A stretch of DNA of 64,000 nucleotides from Hymenobacter translucens (GTDB lineage: Bacteria; Bacteroidota; Bacteroidia; Cytophagales; Hymenobacteraceae): the NCBI RefSeq assembly GCF_020685205.1, contig NZ_JAJERB010000003.1, forward strand, positions 1-64,000, written 5' to 3'. The notes below the pieces were generated by a model. It saw nothing but the letters and a program-made list of their open reading frames with translations, made no database searches and was not told the origin of the DNA. Made by a program: the position numbers and the translations under genes. This document shows, piece after piece, positions 1 through 8,902 of this stretch; the stretch's first letter is position 1; each line of letters begins with the position of its first letter.

Positions 1-859
<859 letters not shown>

Positions 860-869
860 AAAAGAAAAG

Positions 870-1070
870 CTACTTCTTGCTGCTTTTGCCGGAGTCTTTC
901 CGGTCGCCTTTGTCGCCCTGGCCGGGCGTGCTGGTGTTTTTGGCGTCGCGCTTCTGGTCCTGAGCCGAGGCGCGGCCGACGTCCTCCATTTCCTTAAAGG
1001 TACCGTCCTCGTTGCGGCGGGTGTAGCGCTTGTCGCCCTCGTTGGGCTCTATCAATTCGCGTTTCGACAT
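870..1070 (-). CDS. Small hydrophilic conserved protein of unknown function
   Basis: The 66-residue, highly charged protein has no hydrophobic segment. It begins MSKRELIEPNEGDKRY and ends in a Gly/Asp/Lys-rich tail (GQGDKGDRKDSGKSSKK). The N-terminal pattern ELIEPNEGDKRYTRR, followed by a DG(T/Q)F(K)E turn and a DVGR motif, looks like small proteins I have seen in Hymenobacter and other bacteria, but I know no function for them. The composition suggests an intrinsically disordered, possibly stress-related cytoplasmic peptide; that is inference. It is convergent with the PAP2 gene, with only about 10 bases between their ends. Confidence 0.7.
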   Translation of the reverse strand: MSKRELIEPNEGDKRYTRRNEDGTFKEMEDVGRASAQDQKRDAKNTSTPGQGDKGDRKDSGKSSKK

Positions 1071-1259
1071 GACTGGGAGAGTTAAGGGTGAATTTTTGGT
1101 CTATACGCTCCCATTTCCGGCCGGTTCGTCTTTTCTGCGCTTCCCGTTGAGCTTACAACCTTGCTATCAGGCCGTTGCACCTATCTGCTCCGGTGGCCGC
1201 AAAGCGGTGCGGCAAGCGGCTAAGCCCCGCCTTTCAGTGCGGCTACCCAGACGCCGGCA

Positions 1260-1811
1260 TTAGTACCAGGGTTCCAGGCGTGTCAGGTCGTTGTGATTAA
1301 TCGGGAAAAGCTCCCCATTGTAATAAATAGGAATCCGCGCGATGCAGGCAATATTGGTTTCCAGGCTGTTGGTTGAAAGCTCGTGGTCGAACCGGGGATT
1401 GCTGGCCGACAGGTAGCGCACCTCCTTGGTATTGTCCTCGAAGCTGTACAGCACGTTCACCAAGCCCTTATAGACAGGATGCCCTTCAATCACGTAGCGC
1501 AGCAGGATGGGCGTGGAGTCGTAGGTAAAGGAGTAGTCGCGCGGGTCAGCCATGTCGCCGTAGGCTGCTTTCTTCACGAACTCTACGTCGTGGGCCTTGA
1601 TTTCCTTTACCGAGGCGAATTGCCGGAACGGCACGTACAGGTCACGGTCACTGACGGGATACACCGATTTGCTTTCATCTTCCCCATCCCCCTGATCTAA
1701 AGCCTGGTACAGTGTATAGTGGGCGGTAACCTGGTGGGGCTGGTCGTAGTAGAAAACCACCTGGGCGAATAGGTGGCCGGTTTTGGCGTATACTTTAAGC
1801 GTGCGGTCCAT
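1260..1811 (-). CDS. Hypothetical protein
   Basis: I do not recognise this 183-residue protein. It has no signal peptide or membrane segment and is acidic, with many Tyr, Val and Asp residues, which suggests a beta-rich cytoplasmic fold. It begins with a strand-like MDRTLKVYAKTGHLFAQVVF. The middle (residues about 50-120) alternates short hydrophobic stretches with DxxY turns. It ends in a double-aromatic PWY. It lies 120 bases downstream of ribE on the same strand and could be the last gene of that unit, but nothing links it to flavin metabolism. Codon use matches the neighbours, so it is likely a real gene. Confidence 0.65.
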   Translation of the reverse strand: MDRTLKVYAKTGHLFAQVVFYYDQPHQVTAHYTLYQALDQGDGEDESKSVYPVSDRDLYVPFRQFASVKEIKAHDVEFVKKAAYGDMADPRDYSFTYDSTPILLRYVIEGHPVYKGLVNVLYSFEDNTKEVRYLSASNPRFDHELSTNSLETNIACIARIPIYYNGELFPINHNDLTRLEPWY

Positions 1812-1931
1812 TGGTTTGGAATAAAGGGATTTAGCAGGCGAAGAATTGCGCCAATCTAATGCTTTATTCCTGTTCCGGACTTCCTGAAAAGAGCCGAACC
1901 CGGGTGCCGGGTCGTACCGGAGCCCCGGGTC

Positions 1932-2522
1932 CTACTTGCCCAGCAGCCGGGCCACATACTTGCCCACGATATCGAACTCCAGGTTTACCAGGGAGCCGGC
2001 CTGCAGGTCCTGGAACGTGGTATGGGCGTGGGTGTAGGGAATGATGGCGACCGAAAAGCCGTCGTCGGTGCTGTTAAAGCAGGTCAGGCTTACGCCGTTG
2101 ATGCAAATCGAGCCTTTCTCAACCGTTACCCGGCCGGGGCCGGCCGCGTGGCGGAACCGGTACAGCCAAGAGCCGTTCTGGTCCTGCACCGACTCACAGG
2201 TGGCAGTCAGGTCCACGTGGCCCTGCACGATGTGGCCGTCGAAACGACCGTTGGCCGAAAGGCAGCGCTCCAGGTTCACGCGGCGGCCGGGCGCCCACTG
2301 CCCCAGGTTGGTGACGTGCAGGGTTTCGTCGATGGCGGTTACGGTGTGCGTACCGGCCGCCGCATCCAGGGCCACTACCGTCAGGCATACTCCGTCGTGC
2401 GACACGCTCTGGTCGATCTGCAGCTCGGAGAAAAACGGTGAGGCCACGGTGAAGTGGCGGTTGGTGCCCTCGGTGCGCACGTCAGTGATAGTGCCCAGGG
2501 CTTCGATGATGCCGGTAAACAT
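1932..2522 (-). CDS. ribE: Riboflavin synthase, alpha subunit
   Basis: Riboflavin synthase dismutates two molecules of 6,7-dimethyl-8-ribityllumazine into riboflavin and the pyrimidinedione precursor. At 196 residues the protein has the usual length, with two lumazine-binding beta-barrel repeats. Repeat one begins with the invariant MFTGIIEALGTI and contains SVSHDGVCLTV; repeat two contains GHIVQGHVD and SICINGVSLT. The two (D/I)GV(C/S)LT motifs confirm the internal duplication. The C-terminal trimerisation helix (LVNLEFDIVGKYVARLL) is present. It starts 26 bases after the sugar transferase on the same strand, so the two are probably co-transcribed. No FMN riboswitch is possible in this short gap. 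The gene is called ribC in enterobacteria. Confidence 0.95.
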   Translation of the reverse strand: MFTGIIEALGTITDVRTEGTNRHFTVASPFFSELQIDQSVSHDGVCLTVVALDAAAGTHTVTAIDETLHVTNLGQWAPGRRVNLERCLSANGRFDGHIVQGHVDLTATCESVQDQNGSWLYRFRHAAGPGRVTVEKGSICINGVSLTCFNSTDDGFSVAIIPYTHAHTTFQDLQAGSLVNLEFDIVGKYVARLLGK

Positions 2523-2548
2523 GTTCGTAACGGTCTTATTAGGTTGAC

Positions 2549-3967
2549 TTACTTGCCCCGGCCCTCAATAATGATTTTCAGGGTGTAGAGCAGCACCCGG
2601 AAGTCCATGGCCAGGCTCATGTTCTCGATGTACAGGATGTCGAACTTCAGCCGCTCCACCATCTGGGGCACGGTTTCGGCGTAGCCGTACTTCACCTGGC
2701 CCAGACTGGTAATGCCAGGCCGCACGCGGTGCAGGTGGCGGTAGTGGGGCGCTACTTTCACGATCTGATCGATGTAGAACTGCCGCTCGGGCCGGGGACC
2801 GACCAGGCTCATGTCGCCCTTCACCACGTTCCAGAACTGGGGCAGCTCGTCGAGGCGCACCTTGCGCATAAACCGCCCCCACTTGGTGATGCGCGGGTCG
2901 TGGTCCGACGACAGCGCCGGGCCCATCTTCTCGGCATCCACGAACATTGAGCGGAACTTGTAGATGCGGAACGGCACGCCCTGTTTACCCACCCGGTCCT
3001 GGGCGTAGAACACGGGACCGGGCGAGGAAAGCTTGACCATCACGGCCGTAAAGGCATACACCGGCCAGGCCAGCAGCAGAAACAGCAGGGAGCCCACCAC
3101 GTCGATGACGCGCTTGGTAACGAGCTGCCACACCGGCAGCAGGTCGTGCTTGATTTCGATCAGAGGCGTGCCAAACAGGTGGTTTACCTTCACCGAGCCC
3201 AGCAGCATCTGGTAGAGGTCGGGCAGGATGCTGACCCGGCTGGGTGTGCCTTCCAGCAGCGCCAGAATCTCCTGAATCATGCGGTGCTCCGAGGGCTCGA
3301 TGGCAATGACGACCTGCTCGATGCGCAGCGCCCGGATCAGGGCGGGCAGCCGCTGGTAGGTGCCGCGCGGGGGCAGCAGCTCGGCCAGCTCCGCGTCGAT
3401 GGTGTCGCCGACCGGCGCAAAGCCCACCAGCTTCAGCCCCAGGTGCCGGCTGGTGCGCACCAGCTCGTGGTAGGTGTCGCGGGCCAGGGCGTTGGAGCCG
3501 ACCAGCAGGGTGTTAAACGAAATCGTGCCGTTGCGCACGAGGCGCTGCACGCTGGTCACGGCCCAGGTGCGCAGAATGGCCGTGATGGTGAAGTGGACCA
3601 GGAAATAGGCCGTAATCGTCTTGTAGTAAAGCCGGTAGTTGCTCACGCCCTGGTCGTCAAGCAGAAAGGCAAAAAAAATAACGATGGCGCCCAGCACCGA
3701 AACCCGGCCCAGGCGAATGATTTCGGCCAGGCGGGACTTGCGGAAAATGTCGCGGTACTCGCCGATGAGCGTGTAGAGACCGGTCCAGAACAGGGCAATC
3801 ATCAGGGCCGAGCCCGACAGAAAAAACAGAGCGCCCCCGGTGAAGCGGTAGCCTTCATTAATTTCGCTGAGCAAGTACTTGCGCAGCAGAAAGAAACAGA
3901 TCCAAGCCAACAGGGCCGCTCCAAAGTCGGCGGCAATGAGCTTCAGCTTTTGCAGGTTGCGAATCAA
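2549..3967 (-). CDS. Exopolysaccharide polyprenyl-phosphate sugar-1-phosphate transferase (WcaJ/WbaP type)
   Basis: Enzymes of this family transfer a sugar 1-phosphate onto undecaprenyl phosphate to start exopolysaccharide or O-antigen repeat synthesis at the inner membrane. The N-terminal half (residues 1-145) has four hydrophobic helices. Residues about 150-260 form a CoA-binding-like Rossmann domain (LLVGSNALARDTY). The C-terminal catalytic domain starts at TKRVIDVVGSLL and carries SSPGPVFYAQDRVG, FRIYKFRSM, VRLDELPQFWNV and SLVGPRPER, which are all conserved elements. The sugar specificity is not readable. No glycosyltransferase cluster is nearby, so this is an isolated initiator. A consensus -7 box lies 115 bases upstream. 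Confidence 0.9.
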   Translation of the reverse strand: MIRNLQKLKLIAADFGAALLAWICFFLLRKYLLSEINEGYRFTGGALFFLSGSALMIALFWTGLYTLIGEYRDIFRKSRLAEIIRLGRVSVLGAIVIFFAFLLDDQGVSNYRLYYKTITAYFLVHFTITAILRTWAVTSVQRLVRNGTISFNTLLVGSNALARDTYHELVRTSRHLGLKLVGFAPVGDTIDAELAELLPPRGTYQRLPALIRALRIEQVVIAIEPSEHRMIQEILALLEGTPSRVSILPDLYQMLLGSVKVNHLFGTPLIEIKHDLLPVWQLVTKRVIDVVGSLLFLLLAWPVYAFTAVMVKLSSPGPVFYAQDRVGKQGVPFRIYKFRSMFVDAEKMGPALSSDHDPRITKWGRFMRKVRLDELPQFWNVVKGDMSLVGPRPERQFYIDQIVKVAPHYRHLHRVRPGITSLGQVKYGYAETVPQMVERLKFDILYIENMSLAMDFRVLLYTLKIIIEGRGK

Positions 3968-4081
3968 GGGCGAAGGGCAGGCCGGCTGCGCCGGCGGGCA
4001 GGTGGGTATTGTGGCTGCGAAATGGTAGTTTCGCGGTCAGTGCGGCGCTGCGGGCTGGTGAAAACCCATTCCGACGCCTCG

Positions 4082-4089
4082 CAAAGGTA
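4082..4089 (-). promoter_or_regulatory. Bacteroidota -7 promoter box (TAnnTTTG) for the sugar transferase
   Basis: Read on the minus strand the site is TACCTTTG, a perfect match to the TAnnTTTG -7 element of Bacteroidota housekeeping promoters. It lies about 115 bases before the ATG at 3967, in the divergent gap with pcm. No convincing -33 TTTG was identified. Confidence 0.5.
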
Positions 4090-4152
4090 GGGCAATAAAC
4101 CGGAAGCCAACGCACCTGCTGGCACTCCGGGCCCCGCCCCTTACGTCCCCTC

Positions 4153-4809
4153 ATGCAACCTGACAGCTACCGGCACCGCGGCCTGCGCCGCACCCTTGTG
4201 GAAGAGCTTAGCCGCAAAGGCATCCGCGACGAGCGGGTGCTGCGGGCTTTGGCGGCCGTTCCCCGCCACGTATTCTTCGAGCCCGCCTTTCAGGACCACG
4301 CCTACCAAGACAAGGCGTTTCCGATTGGCGAGGGCCAGACCATCTCCCAGCCTTACACCGTGGCTTACCAGACCGAGCTGCTCCGGGTCGAGCCCAGCCA
4401 CCGGGTGCTGGAAGTGGGTACCGGCTCGGGCTACCAGTGCTGCGTGCTGCTCGACCTGACGCCGCATGTATTTAGCATCGAACTCAACCCCGTGCTGTTT
4501 GAGCGCACCCGGCGGCGCCTGGAGCTGCTGCCCGGCCATGCCCAACTGTTCTGCGGCGACGGCTCGGTGGGGTTGCCCGAGCACGCCCCGTTCGACCGGA
4601 TTCTGGTAACGGCCGGCTCGCCTACCATTCCGCGGGGCCTGCTCCAGCAGCTGCGCGTGGGTGGGGCGCTGGTGATACCGGTGGGCGACGAGCAGGTGCA
4701 GCGAATGATGCGGGTGGTGCGCGAAAGTGAGGACGAGTTCTCAAAGGAAGTATTCGAGGAATTTCGCTTCGTGCCGCTCCTGGGCCGCGCCGGCTGGCCC
4801 AAAAGCTAG
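4153..4809 (+). CDS. pcm: Protein-L-isoaspartate O-methyltransferase
   Basis: The enzyme uses S-adenosylmethionine to methylate L-isoaspartyl residues, starting repair of age-damaged proteins in the cytoplasm. The 218-residue length is typical. Conserved elements are VPRHVFFEP and the substrate loop GEGQTISQPYTVA in the N-terminal third, SAM motif I VLEVGTGSGYQ (about residues 81-91), the acidic residue FSIELNP after strand two, and FDRILVTAG (motif II region). The ATG at 4153 matches the normal N-terminus (short helix, then GI-DERVL-A). It is divergent from the sugar transferase and monocistronic as far as can be seen. Confidence 0.93.
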   Translation: MQPDSYRHRGLRRTLVEELSRKGIRDERVLRALAAVPRHVFFEPAFQDHAYQDKAFPIGEGQTISQPYTVAYQTELLRVEPSHRVLEVGTGSGYQCCVLLDLTPHVFSIELNPVLFERTRRRLELLPGHAQLFCGDGSVGLPEHAPFDRILVTAGSPTIPRGLLQQLRVGGALVIPVGDEQVQRMMRVVRESEDEFSKEVFEEFRFVPLLGRAGWPKS

Positions 4810-5068
4810 CCCGAAGCAACTGAAAACAACCATTTTGCATCAATGCGTTGGAACGAAGCGCAGCTTTTCCGACTTGTAGAAACCAATGGCAGGCCCCGGA
4901 GCCGCTATGGTTGCCTTCTGTACTGTCATTGCCGAACTTTCCGCCAGCCTGGTCCTTGCACGAATACCGCTGGCTCCTTGCTCATCTTTACCAGGCCTTC
5001 CGCCTGTTTTTCGACCCTGCCGCACGTATCGGCTTTACCACGTTCTCTAAAACCTCTATTCCCTTTCA

Positions 5069-7270
5069 ATGCAGAAAAAACTAATACCCGCATTGCTTCT
5101 GACCCTGGGAACGTGGCTGGGCCTGAGCCCGGAAGCCACGGCTCAGAATCTGCAGCACCCCGAGCATACCTATGGCTTCCGCTGCTCGTTCGACAGCGTG
5201 CAGCAGGCTGAGTTCCGGCGCAACCCCGGTGCCGAGCTGGATTACCGCAACTTTCTGCGGCAGGCCGCGGCCATGGTTGATTCTCCGGCCGAGCAGGCCC
5301 GCTTTCTGGCCCAGCCCGACGTGGTCGTGCCGGTGGTCGTGCACATCATCCACACCGGCGGTACCAACAACATCACCGACCGCCAGGTGCGCGACGCCCT
5401 AACCATCGTCAATGCTGACTTCAGCAAGATGAACCCTGACACTTCGGATGTAATTGCGGCGTTTCAGCCTCTGTATGCCAACGTGGGATTTAAGTTCCGG
5501 CTGGCTCAGGTAGACCCCAACGGCAACTGCACCACGGGCATCACCCGCACGTACTCCACCGAAACCAATGTCGGCGACGCCCGCATCAAGGACGTCATCC
5601 GCTGGGACGTGTCGAAGTACCTCAACATCTGGGTGGCTACCAGTGCCAACGGGGCCGGCGGCTACGCGATTCTGCCCTGCGGCGGCGGTACTACCCTCGA
5701 CGGCATCGTGATTCGCAATGCCCAGTTTGGCAACAGCGGCACGGCTGCCGGCGGCGGCAACTTCTCGGCCCGCTCCCTGACCCACGAAATCGGCCACTAC
5801 TTTGGCTTGCCCCACACCTGGGGTGGGTCCAATACCCCGGGCCTGGCCTCCAACTGCGGTATCGACGACGGTATTGCCGATACACCCAACACGACGGGCG
5901 TCGGTGCTCCGGCCGGAGGCTCGGGCTGCCCGCTCACCAGCGCCCCCTGCGGCCCGCTGGCCAACGTGCAGAACTACATGGACTACTCCACCTGCGCCAA
6001 GATGTTTACCCTGGGCCAGCGGGCGGTGATGCGGGCGTCGCTCCTGCGCTCCTGCCGGCAGGACCTGACCACGCCGGCCAACCTGCTGGCGACCGGTACC
6101 AACGACGGCTACTCGGCAGCCCCCTGCGCCCCGATTGCGGCGTTCCGTCCGTCTACCCAGGCAATCTGCGAAGGTGGCTCGGTCAGTTTTACCGAGTACA
6201 GCTACAACGCCACGGCCGCCGTGCTCAGCAGCGCCCAGTACGCGTGGTCGTTCCCCGGCGGACAGCCCGCCACCTCGAACCAGCGGAATCCCACGGTGGT
6301 ATACCCCACCAGCGGCATTTACAGCGTGAGCCTGACCGTGACCACGGCCGACGGCGCGAGCCCCACGCTCACCCAGACCAATCTGATTATGGTGCAGGGA
6401 GCCAACTCCGGCGAATTCGGCCCGCTGGTGGAGTCGTTTGAGAAGGCTGGCTTCCCTGAAAACTACGCCGCTCCTTCCCTGCGCAACTGGCGCTCCACCT
6501 CAACTGTGCAGTCGGGTCTTGCCCAGTGGCAGCGTACAACGTCCGGCACCGCCAGCGACGGGGCCGCCTTCCTGGTGCTGCGCAATAACCTGCTGGCGGC
6601 CGGGGCCGTGACCTCGCTTTACTCGCCCAACATCAACCTTTCGCGGATAATTGGGCCGGCCACGCTGACCTTTGACCGGGCCTATGCCATCCGCTCAACG
6701 TCGAGCACCGACCAGCTGCGCGTATCCTTCAGCACGGACTGTGGCGCCACATGGTCGACGCCAGTGGTCTACAACTCCCAGGCCCTGAGCACCAAGGGCA
6801 CTACGCCCATTACCGGCGGCTTCGTGCCCGCTGACGCCGCCGACTGGCAGCCCCTTTCCGTGGTAATTCCAGGTGCTTTCCAGGGTCAGCCCCGCTTCCA
6901 GGTGCGTCTTGAGATGCAGGGCAGCGGCAGCGCCGGCAGTAACCCGATCTACCTCGACAATTTCCGCATCTCCGGCGTGACTTCCACCCGCAATGCCGAC
7001 CTGACCAGGTATGCCATCAGTGTATTCCCGAACCCCGTCACCGAGGAAACGGCCGTGCATTTCACCCTGGCCGGCTCAGAGCAGGTACGGGTGCAGGTCC
7101 GCGACCTGCTGGGCCGTGAAGTCCTGCAAACCGTGGCCAAGGCCTACGGCGCCGGCCAGCACGCCATCAGCCTGAGCCAGGGTGCCGGCAGCCGCCTGGC
7201 CCCGGGCATTTACGCCGTGCAGCTCACCGTGGGCGACCAGACCTATACCACCAAGGTGTTGGTGCAGTAG
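5069..7270 (+). CDS. Secreted M43-family zinc metalloprotease with PKD domain and T9SS sorting signal
   Basis: The 733-residue protein has a signal peptide (residues 1-25, cut near EATA-Q), a propeptide-like stretch to about 85, and a pappalysin/M43 catalytic domain. The zinc site is H239-E-x-x-H243-x-x-G-x-x-H249 (HEIGHYFGLPH), with the Met-turn at M304 (NYMDYSTC). Residues about 355-440 are a PKD-like Ig domain (YAWSFPGG, GIYSVSLTVT). Residues about 450-640 form a beta-sandwich of unknown class, ending in DNFRISGV. The last 80 residues are a type A T9SS C-terminal domain (VFPNPVTEET, ending TTKVLVQ). It should therefore be exported by Sec, then across the outer membrane by T9SS, and anchored or released. 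The substrate is unknown. A strong terminator follows. Confidence 0.92.
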   Translation: MQKKLIPALLLTLGTWLGLSPEATAQNLQHPEHTYGFRCSFDSVQQAEFRRNPGAELDYRNFLRQAAAMVDSPAEQARFLAQPDVVVPVVVHIIHTGGTNNITDRQVRDALTIVNADFSKMNPDTSDVIAAFQPLYANVGFKFRLAQVDPNGNCTTGITRTYSTETNVGDARIKDVIRWDVSKYLNIWVATSANGAGGYAILPCGGGTTLDGIVIRNAQFGNSGTAAGGGNFSARSLTHEIGHYFGLPHTWGGSNTPGLASNCGIDDGIADTPNTTGVGAPAGGSGCPLTSAPCGPLANVQNYMDYSTCAKMFTLGQRAVMRASLLRSCRQDLTTPANLLATGTNDGYSAAPCAPIAAFRPSTQAICEGGSVSFTEYSYNATAAVLSSAQYAWSFPGGQPATSNQRNPTVVYPTSGIYSVSLTVTTADGASPTLTQTNLIMVQGANSGEFGPLVESFEKAGFPENYAAPSLRNWRSTSTVQSGLAQWQRTTSGTASDGAAFLVLRNNLLAAGAVTSLYSPNINLSRIIGPATLTFDRAYAIRSTSSTDQLRVSFSTDCGATWSTPVVYNSQALSTKGTTPITGGFVPADAADWQPLSVVIPGAFQGQPRFQVRLEMQGSGSAGSNPIYLDNFRISGVTSTRNADLTRYAISVFPNPVTEETAVHFTLAGSEQVRVQVRDLLGREVLQTVAKAYGAGQHAISLSQGAGSRLAPGIYAVQLTVGDQTYTTKVLVQ

Positions 7271-7290
7271 TCTTCCAGCCAAATAAAAAA

Positions 7291-7320
7291 GCCCCGGCCA
7301 CCATTGGCCGGGGCTTTTTT
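7291..7320 (+). terminator. Rho-independent terminator after the M43 protease
   Basis: A 9-bp perfect GC stem (7291-7299 with 7306-7314, loop of 6) is followed by TTTTTT. An A-run precedes the stem, so it could also work on the other strand, but no minus-strand gene ends here. Confidence 0.85.
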
Positions 7321-7393
7321 ATTTGGCTGACGAGTCCACGGGTTCTTCTGTGGTGCGCAGCTTCTTTTCCAGCTCATTGCTAAAGGTGCGTCC

Positions 7394-7401
7394 TATCTTT
7401 G
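7394..7401 (+). promoter_or_regulatory. -7 promoter box for the acyl-CoA thioesterase
   Basis: TATCTTTG matches TAnnTTTG exactly and lies 28 bases before the ATG at 7430, just after the preceding terminator. This leaves a short 5' leader of about 20 bases. Confidence 0.55.
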
Positions 7402-7429
7402 TGGCCGAACTATCAAGCCTTCCTACCAG

Positions 7430-7951
7430 ATGATGCGCAAACAAAAGCCCGTCCGAGAGTCCTTCGTCATTATGACGGAGCTCGTACTGCCCAACGATAC
7501 CAACACGCTTAACAACCTGATGGGTGGGCGCATGATGCACCTGATGGATATTGCCTCCGCCATTTCAGCCCAGAAGCACTCCAACCGCATCGTGGTAACG
7601 GCCTCGGTCGACAACGTCTCGTTCCGGGACAGCATCCGCCTGGGCAACGTGGTAACCCTGCAGGCCCAGGTAACGCGGGCATTCAACTCCTCGATGGAAG
7701 TGCACATCGACGTGTGGGCCGAAGACATTCCCAGCGGCACCAAAGTCAAAACCAACGAAGCCTTTCTGACTTTTGTGGCTGTGGACCAGTCGGGCCGCCC
7801 GATTGACGTACCGGAAGCGGTGGCCGAAACCGAGGAAGAAATACGACTGTACGACGGGGCCCTGCGCCGCCGGCAGCTCCGCCTGGTATTGGGTGGCCGC
7901 ATGAAGCCCCAGGACGCCAACGAGCTCAAGGCCATCTTTGAGATGGAGTAA
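7430..7951 (+). CDS. Acyl-CoA thioesterase, hotdog fold (YciA/BFIT-like)
   Basis: The family hydrolyses acyl-CoA to free fatty acid and CoA in the cytoplasm. The 173-residue protein shows the classic single-hotdog pattern: N-x-x-N-N-L-x-GGRMMHLMD (helix start with the catalytic Asp/Asn region), then IVVTASVDNVSF, RDSIRLGNVV, and the second edge strand EAFLTFVAVD. The long C-terminal tail (residues 135-173) carries the charged helix YDGALRRRQLRL. The chain-length preference cannot be read. A double ATG occurs; the first, at 7430, sits 28 bases after a -7 box. It stands alone between two promoters. Confidence 0.88.
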   Translation: MMRKQKPVRESFVIMTELVLPNDTNTLNNLMGGRMMHLMDIASAISAQKHSNRIVVTASVDNVSFRDSIRLGNVVTLQAQVTRAFNSSMEVHIDVWAEDIPSGTKVKTNEAFLTFVAVDQSGRPIDVPEAVAETEEEIRLYDGALRRRQLRLVLGGRMKPQDANELKAIFEME

Positions 7952-7985
7952 TTGAGGCGAAACCTACCCTTTACTTCTGCCGGCG

Positions 7986-7993
7986 TATCTTCG
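7986..7993 (+). promoter_or_regulatory. Probable -7 promoter box (TATCTTCG)
   Basis: This is one mismatch from TAnnTTTG and lies 43 bases upstream of the ATG at 8036, which fits a promoter for the psi-like gene. Confidence 0.35.
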
Positions 7994-8035
7994 ATTCTGA
8001 CAAGAACTTAATCACCGCAATCCCCCTTTCCGCCC

Positions 8036-8824
8036 ATGGATAATTCGTCCCTGGCTTTCTTTCAGAACTTCTACACCGATGCCACGCTGTATCTGGTTGC
8101 GGACGCTGCTCCGGCAGCGGAAGTGAGGCCTGCCGCAGAAGGGCAGCCTGTAGCCGCCGCAGTGCCGCCACCGGCTGCCGCGCCGGCGCGGGCCGCTGCG
8201 CCGGTTCCGGTAGAAGCTCCGCCTGCCGTAGCCGCCGCCCTGGGTAAGCTGCCGTCCCTGGCCGGCCTGCCCCCGGTGCCGACGGTAGCCCCCACCGCAC
8301 CGGTGGCCCAACCGGTGGCAGCTACACCGGCGGCCCCGGCACCGGTCCCGGTTGCTCCCGCCGTGGCTCCTCCTGCTTTCCCGGCTTCTGCCCCGACGGC
8401 AGCCCCGGCCGCCGCGTCGCCGCTGGCCAATACGCCCTACTCCACGCTGGGCGACAACCCCAACGGCCTGATTATCCTGGTGCGAATGGACCCGGACCGT
8501 TTCCGGAAGCTGCCCCGCAACGTGTTTCTCAACAACCTGCTCAAGGCCATTCGCCTGATTATGGAGGACGTGGTGCTCATCAACGTAGAGTCCCACCTGC
8601 CCGTCTCGCTGACGACGCTACGGCAGGTGCTGGCCGCGCGGCAGGTTATTGGCTTCGGCAAGAACCTACTCGACGTGGCCGTGCGCACCACCCAGATCTA
8701 CGAGCCCGTGCTGCTGGTCGGCGACCTGGCCTACCTGCCGGCCGCGGAAATCGAGCTGATTGAGTACGACACCAGCCTGAAAAAGCGACTCTGGCAGGGT
8801 ATGCAGGCCATGTTCCTGGCCTAA
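8036..8824 (+). CDS. Ala/Pro-linker protein with a C-terminal domain resembling DNA polymerase III psi (HolD)
   Basis: The 262-residue protein has three parts. Residues 1-24 form a short amphipathic segment (SLAFFQNFYTDATLYLV). Residues 25-135 are almost pure Ala/Pro/Val, a flexible linker. Residues 140-262 form a compact alpha/beta domain. That domain runs: strand GLIILVRM, helix with FLNNLLKAIRLI, strand EDVVLINVES, loop, strand QVIGFG, strand YEPVLLVGDL, and a final helix SLKKRLWQGMQAMF. The order and the closing 'L-x-D-x-S-L-K-x-x-L-W' helix mirror E. coli HolD (LRANPTARAALWQQI). Psi links the clamp loader to chi and SSB. The match is inferred from layout only; otherwise it is a conserved hypothetical protein. 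A shared terminator follows. Confidence 0.55.
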   Translation: MDNSSLAFFQNFYTDATLYLVADAAPAAEVRPAAEGQPVAAAVPPPAAAPARAAAPVPVEAPPAVAAALGKLPSLAGLPPVPTVAPTAPVAQPVAATPAAPAPVPVAPAVAPPAFPASAPTAAPAAASPLANTPYSTLGDNPNGLIILVRMDPDRFRKLPRNVFLNNLLKAIRLIMEDVVLINVESHLPVSLTTLRQVLAARQVIGFGKNLLDVAVRTTQIYEPVLLVGDLAYLPAAEIELIEYDTSLKKRLWQGMQAMFLA

Positions 8825-8856
8825 CCTCTCTCCGGGTGAGTCCCGCAGCCACCAAA

Positions 8857-8884
8857 AAAGCCCGGCTTGGCCGGGCTTTTTTTA
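8857..8884. terminator. Bidirectional rho-independent terminator between convergent genes
   Basis: A 7-bp stem (8859-8865 with 8871-8877) has an A-run on the left and seven Ts on the right. It sits between the stops of the psi-like gene (plus) and the TlpA-like gene (minus), so it can serve both. Confidence 0.8.
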
Positions 8885-8902
8885 TTCTCTGAACGCTGGT
8901 GC

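Noticed and set aside
2523..2548. FMN riboswitch before ribE
   Set aside because: The gap is 26 bases, too short for the aptamer, and the upstream gene is on the same strand.
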